DNA of 13,725 nt from Chloroflexota bacterium. Its GTDB lineage: Bacteria > Chloroflexota > Anaerolineae > J036 > Brachytrichaceae. Positions 6,674 through 12,720 of the stretch are shown here, one piece after another. The stretch is from positions 1-13,725 of the forward strand of contig JAKALH010000029.1 of the NCBI GenBank assembly GCA_021813225.1, written 5' to 3'. Positions within the stretch are counted from its first letter, which is position 1. The number at the start of each line of letters is the position of its first letter. A program made the position numbers and the translations under genes. Below the pieces are notes generated by a model, which had not been told where the DNA came from, did no database searches, and was given only the letters and a program-made list of their open reading frames with translations.

Positions 6674-7651
6674 CTACTTCATCAGTTTCAGCGCGCCGGA
6701 GACGATGTGGTGCGGCTGGGGCAGCGCTTCCTCTTCCAGCGGCTTTGCCACCGGTATCGGCACGTCCATGCCCGCGACGCGCATGATGGGGGCATCCAGT
6801 TCGTCGAATGCCTTTTCCATGACCCGCATGGCGACTTCGGCGCCGATGCCGCACGCGGCGTGCGCTTCGTGCGTCACCAGCAGACGGTGCGTCTTGCGCA
6901 GCGACGCGATGACGGTGTCGATATCGAGCGGCACCGTGCTGCGCAGGTCGATCACCTCAGCCGAGATGTCGTGCTCTTTCAGCAGCGTCTCCGCGGCCTG
7001 CAGCGCAAACAGCAGTTGGCGCGAATATGCCACGATGGTCAGGTCGGTGCCGGGGCGCTTCACGTCGGCCAAGCCGATGGGGATGGTGTACTCCTCGTCC
7101 GGCACCTGTCCTTTCGTGTTATAGAGCAATTTGTGCTCGATGAACATTACGGGGTTGTCGTCGCGGATGGCGGATTTCAGCAGCCCCTTGGCGTCGTAAG
7201 GTGTGGCGGGGATGACCACTTTCATGCCGGGGATATGCGTGAACAGCGCCTCGAACGATTGTGAGTGCTGCGCGCCGTTGCCGCGCCCGCCGCCCTGCTG
7301 CGCGCGGATCACCAGCGGCACCTTCACGCGCCCGCCGCTCATGGAGCGCATCTTGGCGGCCTGGTTCCAGATCTGATCGGCGCACACCAGCGCGAAGTCC
7401 ATGAACATCAGTTCGGCCAGCGGGCGCTTGCCGGTCATAGCCAGTCCCACGGCCATGCCGACGAATGCGGATTCGGTGATGGGGGTGTCTTTGATGCGCG
7501 CCGGGCCGAACTCGTGGATCAGCCCCTCGGTGACCCGGAAGACGCCGCCGTATTCGCCGATGTCTTCGCCCATGATGAGCACATTGGGGTCGCGGCGCAT
7601 CTCCTCGGCCAGCGCCTCGCGCAGAGCCTGGGTGTAGGTTAGTTCTCGCAT
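6674..7651 (-). CDS. Thiamine-dependent 2-oxoacid dehydrogenase E1 component, beta subunit
   Basis: This is the beta chain of an alpha2-beta2 E1 enzyme (pyruvate, branched-chain 2-oxoacid or acetoin dehydrogenase type), which decarboxylates a 2-oxoacid with thiamine diphosphate and passes the acyl group to a lipoyl E2. At 325 residues it is full length: an N-terminal transketolase-like domain with GEDIGEYGGVFRVTEGL, the catalytic E60 in DTPITES, H129 in GAQHSQSFEA, and a C-terminal domain with VIDLRSTVPLD and the THEAHAACGIGAEV segment. The alpha subunit, normally adjacent upstream, is absent: the upstream gene is an unrelated sugar isomerase. No E2 or E3 gene is visible. The three substrate classes cannot be separated from this sequence, so no symbol is given. 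It has a weak ribosome binding site and a -10 element only 8 nt before the ATG, which may make the mRNA leaderless. Confidence 0.9.
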   Translation of the reverse strand: MRELTYTQALREALAEEMRRDPNVLIMGEDIGEYGGVFRVTEGLIHEFGPARIKDTPITESAFVGMAVGLAMTGKRPLAELMFMDFALVCADQIWNQAAKMRSMSGGRVKVPLVIRAQQGGGRGNGAQHSQSFEALFTHIPGMKVVIPATPYDAKGLLKSAIRDDNPVMFIEHKLLYNTKGQVPDEEYTIPIGLADVKRPGTDLTIVAYSRQLLFALQAAETLLKEHDISAEVIDLRSTVPLDIDTVIASLRKTHRLLVTHEAHAACGIGAEVAMRVMEKAFDELDAPIMRVAGMDVPIPVAKPLEEEALPQPHHIVSGALKLMK

Positions 7652-7659
7652 ATCAGCCC

Positions 7660-7688
7660 ATTATAGGGAAACCTGACAGGTCTCTCAG
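7660..7688 (-). promoter_or_regulatory. Candidate promoter of the E1 beta gene, possibly leaderless
   Basis: On the minus strand a perfect TATAAT (7665-7660) lies 17 bp from CTGAGA (7688-7683, 4/6 to TTGACA). The -10 ends 8 nt before the ATG at 7651, so transcription would start about two nt upstream of the start codon. The -35 and spacer fall inside the hairpin at 7669-7701. Confidence 0.45.
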
Positions 7689-7701
7689 ACCTGTCAGGTT
7701 T
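7669..7701 (-). terminator. Perfect 15-bp hairpin after the isomerase gene
   Basis: Arms AAACCTGACAGGTCT (7669-7683) and AGACCTGTCAGGTTT (7687-7701) pair perfectly around a CTC loop. It begins 11 bp downstream of the isomerase stop. On the minus strand it ends in only TTT then CCC, so it is a moderate terminator at best. It also carries A-rich and T-rich flanks on both sides and could act in either direction or be a dispersed palindromic repeat. Confidence 0.6.
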
Positions 7702-7712
7702 TATCGGCTGAC

Positions 7713-9320
7713 CTAGACGTCGCCGCAGATGGCGACCTTCAGCCCCAGCTCGTTCATCGCCGCCGCCTTGGCATACAACGCCTTGCGCGCGCTGGCTCTA
7801 TCGTTTGCGTACGCCACCTGGATGTGGTTGGCCTTGTGGCGCGCCATGAACTCATCGCGGGTGATGCCCTTCAACACGGCGTGCATGATGGGCCACTCCG
7901 ATGTGGTCAGCTTCCAGCGCTCCTCGGTCTCCTCGCGCGGCAATTGCACCGACTCGGCCAGCCCGATGTCGCAGTTCAGGCGGCCGCCGGCGACGAAAAC
8001 GCGGCTCCAGACCACCCAGCCTGGCTTGCTGATGCCCTTGAGCGAGCCGCCGCCGCGCGGGAAATACATGGCCGGCTGGCGCTCGCTGACCGCGCCGGCG
8101 TAACCGTCGATGAAGTGCGCGGCCGGCGCCGCGCCGGATATCTCGTACACCCACACGAAGTCGTTCAGCGTGCGGCCATTGCTCGGCCCGTTGTACTGGC
8201 GGCCCCAACGCACGTCATGCAGCGTGTTCTCCGGCGGCAGGCCCAGTTTGCGCCACAACCGGTAAGTGACCAGGCTGTCCAGCCCGGCGCACTCATCCAC
8301 CTCGTTGAAGTGTGGCACGGCCTCGCCGGGGAATAACTCGTTGCCGGCCTCGTCCTTCACGGGCGGCCGGTCGACATTATTCAGCAGGCCCTCGACCAGG
8401 TCGGATGCCGGCGCCAGGTCCTTCAATCCCTGCTGGTACTGGATGCCGATGACCGAACAGCCGAACTCGCTGGCGATGCGCACCGCGGCGATGTACATGC
8501 GGCACTGGAACAGCACCTGCTCCTCGGTCAGTTCGGTGGCGTCGTCCTTGCCCAGCTTGAACTTCATCCCCTTGTCCAGCAGCCACTGGTACACGGCGCG
8601 CGCCTCGCTTTCACTCACCGTCGTCGCCTTGTAGTACAGGGCCGACTGGCTCAGGCGCTCTTTGAATACACCGGCGGCGGCCAGCAGTTCGTCGGGGATG
8701 ATGGCGTTGTACATACCCATGCACCCTTCGTCGAAGATGCCCATGATAGCCTTGCCGTCGCGCAATTCCTGCGCCACTTTAATGCCGGTCCGGGCGGCCG
8801 TCGCCGGCGCAGTCGCGCCGTCGTACGGATGAACCTGCGCCGTTTTGTGCGCGACCTTGCCGCTCTTCAACCACGCGCGCAGGCCCTTCTTGAAGAAGTC
8901 GTCGGTGAAGTCCTCGCTCCACAGCGTGCTGTACTTCACGCCCGCCTTCGTCAGCGAGCCGTTCAGGTTCAACATACCGACCAGGCCCGGCCACTCGCCG
9001 CTCCAGTTTGCCACCGTCAGGATGGGGCCTTTGTGCGTCATCAGGCCGGGCAGCACATGATGGGTGTACTGCCAAACCGCCTCGGCCACGATGACGGGCG
9101 CATCTGCCGGTATGTGGTGGAAGACCTCCATGCCGTATTTCTGGCTGTCGATGAAGCCGTGTTTCTTCACCGGGTTATACGGATGGCTGCGTTTGATGGC
9201 GGCGCCTTCGCGCTTGACGGCTTCGAATATCTGCTTTTCCATCGCTTCCTGCGCCGGCCAGCACACCTGGTTGGCGGACAGCCGCAAGTCGCCGCTTGCG
9301 ATCAGGTAAACGGTCGTCAT
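7713..9320 (-). CDS. L-fucose/L-arabinose isomerase-family protein
   Basis: A 535-residue protein of the L-fucose/L-arabinose isomerase superfamily, which interconverts aldoses and ketoses with a divalent metal. Recognised features are the N-terminal Rossmann-like segment, the central ANWSGEWPGLVGMLNLNGSL stretch at 104-123, GIFDEGCMGMYN at 194-205, FNEVDECAGLDS at 338-349, and a C-terminal KANHIQVAY at 496-504 whose H499 is a likely metal or substrate ligand. Carboxylates in the two middle motifs (D197/E198; E339, D342 or E343) are candidate metal ligands. The sequence is distant from the E. coli enzymes, so I assign only the family; the sugar is unknown. The start is well supported by GGAGGT 8 nt upstream of the ATG at 9320, and a promoter with a perfect TATAAT lies about 120 bp upstream. 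No sugar kinase or transporter is adjacent. A hairpin separates it from the E1 beta gene. Confidence 0.8.
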   Translation of the reverse strand: MTTVYLIASGDLRLSANQVCWPAQEAMEKQIFEAVKREGAAIKRSHPYNPVKKHGFIDSQKYGMEVFHHIPADAPVIVAEAVWQYTHHVLPGLMTHKGPILTVANWSGEWPGLVGMLNLNGSLTKAGVKYSTLWSEDFTDDFFKKGLRAWLKSGKVAHKTAQVHPYDGATAPATAARTGIKVAQELRDGKAIMGIFDEGCMGMYNAIIPDELLAAAGVFKERLSQSALYYKATTVSESEARAVYQWLLDKGMKFKLGKDDATELTEEQVLFQCRMYIAAVRIASEFGCSVIGIQYQQGLKDLAPASDLVEGLLNNVDRPPVKDEAGNELFPGEAVPHFNEVDECAGLDSLVTYRLWRKLGLPPENTLHDVRWGRQYNGPSNGRTLNDFVWVYEISGAAPAAHFIDGYAGAVSERQPAMYFPRGGGSLKGISKPGWVVWSRVFVAGGRLNCDIGLAESVQLPREETEERWKLTTSEWPIMHAVLKGITRDEFMARHKANHIQVAYANDRASARKALYAKAAAMNELGLKVAICGDV

Positions 9321-9442
9321 GATTCACTACCTCCAGTGATTGGTGTGAGCTGATGCAGATGCGTAATCAGGCGGGTTATGCGTATGATGAGCATGGCAGG
9401 ACTGTCTGACTGTGCCGGAAATCCCTTCAACATCGCAAACTG

Positions 9443-9471
9443 ATTATAGAGTCGCGTGTATGAGACCGCAA
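9443..9471 (-). promoter_or_regulatory. Isomerase gene promoter
   Basis: On the minus strand TTGCGG (9471-9466) and a perfect TATAAT (9448-9443) are exactly 17 bp apart. Transcription would begin near 9436, giving an untranslated leader of about 115 nt before the isomerase ATG. I find no convincing riboswitch or attenuator fold in that leader. Confidence 0.55.
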
Positions 9472-9632
9472 GCAACAGGCGCGGTCGATTTGCATTCTGA
9501 GCGGAGCGCGGCGGGGTGAAAGATGCCTGTACACAGTCGCAATGACAGGCGGAAATGAGCACGGCAAGGCAACCTCACAATGCTGCCCTGCTGATCACTG
9601 GCGCGAGTCCAGGCCGAGAGACACGGGCAATA

Positions 9633-9851
9633 TTACGGTTGAGCGAGTTTGCGGTCGGGGGCCGGGAAACTGTGGTAGGTCGCCAGATAATAATCGATGA
9701 TCTCGTTGGCCTGCTTCATCGAAAGCTTGGGGTACTTCTTCAGCAGATAAAAGCGCCCGATCTGGCGGTTCAAGCCGATCCTGCCGAATACCTCGAACAG
9801 GTAAGTCAGATGTTCACTTGTGCAGAAAATCGGTCTATCCGCAAGTGCCAC
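9633..9851 (-). CDS. Doubtful small ORF, possible gene remnant
   Basis: A 72-codon frame starting at GTG (9851), with a G-rich GGGGGAG just before it but a short spacing; an in-frame stop lies three codons upstream. The first 15 or so codons use A/T third positions freely, while from about residue 17 to 67 the third positions are strongly G/C, as in the neighbouring real genes. The stretch GRFYLLKKYPKLSMKQANE followed by IIDYYLA reads like genuine helical protein and loosely recalls the C-terminal part of DUF433-type antitoxin-like proteins, but I cannot assign it to a family. It may be a short gene or the tail of a decayed longer one. No promoter is evident. Confidence 0.4.
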   Translation of the reverse strand: MALADRPIFCTSEHLTYLFEVFGRIGLNRQIGRFYLLKKYPKLSMKQANEIIDYYLATYHSFPAPDRKLAQP

Positions 9852-10079
9852 GATCTCCCCCTACCCCTATATGGCGATGCGATTCTGACGATGCTGCAAG
9901 GGCAACTGATACGTCATCGACTACAAGTACGATAGCATGACGGCGCCTAAAACCTAGTGTCAGAACCGCTTATTCAGGGGGCATATGGCGGAAACCCAAC
10001 GGCACAACAAAGCGCAGTAATGTAACGGACATGTTACTTGATAACAAAACATGCCTGTAGAACATCATTGGTCTGCGAT

Positions 10080-10120
10080 AAAAAATTCGCCGGTCGCATG
10101 AGTATCCGTACGGCCGGCGA
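10080..10120 (-). terminator. Intrinsic terminator of the ybaK-like/rpiB/serine-hydrolase cluster
   Basis: On the minus strand TCGCCGG (10120-10114) pairs with CCGGCGA (10093-10087), followed by A and six T (10085-10080). The 20-nt loop contains an internal CCGTACGG palindrome. It begins 26 bp beyond the serine-hydrolase stop. The stem is short but GC-rich and the T-run is good. Confidence 0.75.
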
Positions 10121-10145
10121 GTCTTGATCTCTCGATGTCTGTTCG

Positions 10146-11591
10146 TCAGTCCTGCGCGGTTCCGCTCCACACCAGCGGGGCATTGGGGCCGAAACCGACA
10201 TTCATCTTGATCTCGACCTGCACCTTCGCATCCTGGAAGGTCATCGTCGTCGTCGGGCGGAACGGCGTTTCATACTGGCAGGTCTTCATGACGAAGGTGT
10301 TGTCGGAAGCCCAGGCGCCGCTGGCCGCCACCTTGTCCGAACCTTCAATCTGCAGTGTCGTCGCGCCTTTCAGCCATGTGCCGTAAGCGCCTTTCACCAT
10401 GTGCTCGCCGCGCGCATCGCGGATGTGCACAGTGAAGTCGTTATCGCCTGCAGTGAGCGTGATCGATTCGGCCTTCTGCTCGTTGGCGTCCAGGGTATAG
10501 GTGCGGCCATTCACCTGCGCCGCGACGGCGCTGTTTTTCTGCCCCTGTACAGGAACGAGCGCCAGTTGCGCCAGCTTCGCCTTCAGGCTGGCGGCGGCTT
10601 GCGGGTCGGCGGGCAGACTGCGGCTGCGCATGGCGGGCAGCAGATACACCCACACCGTGTTGAGCACCCGCTGCATATCGGAGACGCCGCTGGTGATTGC
10701 CAGCACCGCGTCCTGGTCCGGCATGACGATGCAGTATTGCCCGAAGGCGCCATCGCCGCGGTAGGCATTGTGACGGCAGCGCCAGAACTGGTAGCCGTAG
10801 CCCTGCTGCCAGTCGATGTTGGATTGCGTGCCGTTGTTGTTGTCGGAGTGCGGAAACGAAGCCTCGGCTACCCAGGCTTCCGGAACGATGCGTTTTCCGT
10901 TAAACACCCCTTTCTGCAACAACATCTGCCCGAAACTGGCGATATCCTCTGTCTTGACGTTCAGGCCATAGCCGCCGGTGTTGATGCCGCGCGGGTCGGT
11001 CTCCCACGTCGCTCCGCTGATGCCGAGCGGTTCGAACAGGCGCGGTGTCAGGTATTCCAGCAGCGACTGGCCGGTCAACTTTGTGATGATGGCAGAGAGC
11101 ATGTAGGTGGCGCCGGTGTTGTAGAGGAAGTGGCTGCCGGGCGCGCGCTCGACAGGCAGAGCCAGGAAAGCGCGCGGCCAGTTGCCGTCCTCGGCGCGGT
11201 GCAGCGCCTCGGTGGTGTCTTTGGTGTGTCCCGTGTTCATCGACAGCAGATGGCGCACGCGCATGGCTTTCAGATTCTCGCCTGGTTCGGCCGACGCATC
11301 GTCGGGGAAGAACTTCAGCACCGGGTCATCGACCGTCAGTCGGCCTTCTGCGACGGCCAGGCCAATGCCGGCAGACGTGTAGCTCTTGCTGAGTGAAAAC
11401 AGCATGTGCGGGATATCCGGGCCGTACGGCGCCCACCAGCCCTCTGCGACGACATGGCCGTGGCGCACCAGCATGACGCTGTGCAGCGCCTCGATGGTTT
11501 TCTCCGCGGTTTCGATGAAGTCCAGGATGGCGCGCGATGAGATTCCCTGCGCTTCGGGTTCGCTCCGTTTGAGTAAGGTATGGGTAGACAT
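10146..11591 (-). CDS. Beta-lactamase-fold serine hydrolase (class C/esterase-like)
   Basis: A 481-residue member of the penicillin-recognising serine hydrolase family, which spans class C beta-lactamases, esterases and aminohexanoate-oligomer hydrolases. S66-L-S-K69 is the nucleophile motif and Y157-N-T the second motif in FLYNTGATYML; GDGAFGQYCIVMP near residue 320 occupies the place of the third motif. The catalytic domain covers about 15-365, and the last 100 or so residues form a beta-rich extra domain. There is no signal peptide or membrane segment, so it should be cytosolic, which argues against a secreted beta-lactamase. The ATG at 11591 is chosen because it sits 4 bp after the rpiB stop and the family homology begins after it; an upstream start at 11726 would overlap rpiB by about 130 bp. 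Only a weak GGGAG, 12 nt away, precedes it. Substrate unknown. Confidence 0.88.
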   Translation of the reverse strand: MSTHTLLKRSEPEAQGISSRAILDFIETAEKTIEALHSVMLVRHGHVVAEGWWAPYGPDIPHMLFSLSKSYTSAGIGLAVAEGRLTVDDPVLKFFPDDASAEPGENLKAMRVRHLLSMNTGHTKDTTEALHRAEDGNWPRAFLALPVERAPGSHFLYNTGATYMLSAIITKLTGQSLLEYLTPRLFEPLGISGATWETDPRGINTGGYGLNVKTEDIASFGQMLLQKGVFNGKRIVPEAWVAEASFPHSDNNNGTQSNIDWQQGYGYQFWRCRHNAYRGDGAFGQYCIVMPDQDAVLAITSGVSDMQRVLNTVWVYLLPAMRSRSLPADPQAAASLKAKLAQLALVPVQGQKNSAVAAQVNGRTYTLDANEQKAESITLTAGDNDFTVHIRDARGEHMVKGAYGTWLKGATTLQIEGSDKVAASGAWASDNTFVMKTCQYETPFRPTTTMTFQDAKVQVEIKMNVGFGPNAPLVWSGTAQD

Positions 11592-11595
11592 GCGT

Positions 11596-12069
11596 TTAGT
11601 GTACTCCCGCGCCGAGTTCGCGAGCAGCCTTGCGCTCCAGGTCGGCCAGTTTGGCGACCCGCCGCCGGAAGTCAGGCTCTGTGCTGAACTGCGCGGCAAG
11701 GTAAGCGCGCAGTATCTCTTCGACAAGTTTGATGCCGACGATCTGCGCGCCCACGCACAGCACGTTCACATCGTCGTGTTCTACGCACTGGTGGGCGGAG
11801 TACACATCGTGGCACACCGTCGCCCGGATGCCGGGAATCTTGTTGGCGGCGATGCTCGCACCAACGCCCGTGCCGCAGACCATGATGCCGCGCTCGGCCG
11901 CGCCGTGGCGCACGGCGTCGCACACCTTCGCCGCGATATCCGGGAAGTCTACCGGCTCCGGCGCGTAGCTGCCGAAGTCCTGCACATCGTGGCCCGCTGC
12001 GCGCAGCAGCTCGATGACCGGGCCTTTCAGCGGGAATCCCGCGTGGTCGCCGCCGATTGCAATCTTCAT
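11596..12069 (-). CDS. rpiB: Ribose-5-phosphate isomerase B / LacAB-family isomerase
   Basis: It interconverts ribose 5-phosphate and ribulose 5-phosphate in the non-oxidative pentose phosphate pathway. The 157 residues match RpiB length and show IAIGGDHAG (D8, H9), the catalytic Cys loop VCGTGVGASIAANK (C65), the IRATVCHDVYSA segment with H87, and EHDDVNVLCVGAQIVG with H98. The active-site base is the Cys type seen in E. coli rather than the Glu type of mycobacteria. Some homologues act on allose 6-phosphate or other sugars. The start at 12069 is backed by AGGTG seven nt upstream and lies 6 bp after the preceding gene's stop; the next gene begins 4 bp after its own stop. This spacing indicates one transcript. 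Confidence 0.95.
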   Translation of the reverse strand: MKIAIGGDHAGFPLKGPVIELLRAAGHDVQDFGSYAPEPVDFPDIAAKVCDAVRHGAAERGIMVCGTGVGASIAANKIPGIRATVCHDVYSAHQCVEHDDVNVLCVGAQIVGIKLVEEILRAYLAAQFSTEPDFRRRVAKLADLERKAARELGAGVH

Positions 12070-12075
12070 CTCACT

Positions 12076-12555
12076 TCACCTGATATTGACTACTTTCCCG
12101 CCCGTCATGCGCATCAACTCGTCGGGCGACAGGCGGAACACGGCGAACGGCGTCCCGGCAGCAGCCCAGAGATCGGCGTATTGTCGCAGGTCTTCGTCGA
12201 TGTACGTCTCAAGAGGTGCCGCATGGCCGACTGGCGGAACACCGCCGATGGCGTAGCCGGTCTGCTGACGCACGAAATCTGCATCAGGGCGTTCAATCGC
12301 TTCGCCGACCAGTGCGGCGAGGCGTTTCTCGTTGACACGATTGACCCCGCTGGCAATCACCAGCACGGCGCGATAGCTGTCTCTCGTCCGAAAGACAAGC
12401 GACTTCGCAATCTGCGCCACGGTGCAGCCGATGGCCTGCGCGGCTTCGGCGGCGCTGCGCGTGGTCTGCGGCAGTTCCACCACGTTATTCGTAAAGCCCT
12501 GCGCTGCCAGCGCATCCTGAACGCGGCGGGCGCTTGTGCTTAAGTTCTCGCTCAT
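12076..12555 (-). CDS. YbaK/ProX-type aminoacyl-tRNA editing-domain protein
   Basis: A stand-alone 159-residue protein of the YbaK/EbsC/ProX family, whose studied members hydrolyse mischarged tRNAs (for example Cys-tRNA-Pro or Ala-tRNA-Pro). Family marks are IAKSLVFRT with the conserved K51, NRVNEKRL, the TGYAIGGVPPVGH loop and the YIDEDL/WAAAGTPFAVF C-terminal block. It is full length with no fused synthetase. It is the first gene of the minus-strand cluster with rpiB and the serine hydrolase. The ATG at 12555 follows an in-frame stop closely; GGAGGT is present but 13 nt away, so translation may be weak. I see no good promoter in the 165-bp spacer to the divergent gene: TACACT with a poor TTACGC is the best pair. 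Exact tRNA specificity cannot be told. Confidence 0.9.
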   Translation of the reverse strand: MSENLSTSARRVQDALAAQGFTNNVVELPQTTRSAAEAAQAIGCTVAQIAKSLVFRTRDSYRAVLVIASGVNRVNEKRLAALVGEAIERPDADFVRQQTGYAIGGVPPVGHAAPLETYIDEDLRQYADLWAAAGTPFAVFRLSPDELMRMTGGKVVNIR

Positions 12556-12684
12556 CTGGCTTTAGCACACCTCCATTGCATTCTCTAGAGTGTATTCCAT
12601 AACGCCCTCAAGCGTAATGCTGAAACGTGTAATAAACGTGCGCCGTCCGTCAGTCCGCAGTCAATTATGAATGTTCTGCGCTGC

Positions 12685-12690
12685 TATACT
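12685..12690 (+). promoter_or_regulatory. Candidate -10 element for the penicillin-binding protein gene
   Basis: TATACT (5/6) is followed by about 30 nt to the ATG at 12721. No good -35 hexamer stands 16-18 bp upstream, so the promoter would be weak or activator-dependent. Confidence 0.35.
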
Positions 12691-12720
12691 GCCACACGGT
12701 ACCGGATTGCATGACTGAAG

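Larger units (their letters stand above)
9321..10145. other. Long intergenic region between the isomerase and serine-hydrolase genes
   Basis: This 825-bp spacer holds the isomerase ribosome binding site and promoter at its left end, the doubtful ORF at 9633-9851, and the terminator of the serine-hydrolase cluster at 10080-10120. Between 9852 and 10079 I see only a short GTAAC/GTTAC inverted repeat (10022-10037), and the sequence is richer in A+T than the neighbouring genes. I find no transposase remnant, tRNA or attachment site. Confidence 0.7.

Noticed and set aside
9555..9935. A 126-codon plus-strand frame in the long spacer
   Set aside because: There is no ribosome binding site or promoter, and the translation lacks protein-like character; the opposite-strand small ORF has better codon bias.
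10022..10037. The inverted repeat GTAAC-N6-GTTAC as an operator
   Set aside because: Five-base arms are too short to be meaningful in an 825-bp spacer, and it is not near a promoter.
9970..10170. A 66-codon minus-strand frame at the end of the serine-hydrolase gene
   Set aside because: It contains the terminator hairpin of that gene and overlaps its stop.
10401..11396. A 331-codon plus-strand frame opposite the serine hydrolase
   Set aside because: The minus-strand hydrolase has clear catalytic motifs; this frame is a shadow.
11386..12543. A 385-codon plus-strand frame opposite rpiB and the YbaK-like gene
   Set aside because: It spans three real genes on the other strand and has no recognisable domain.
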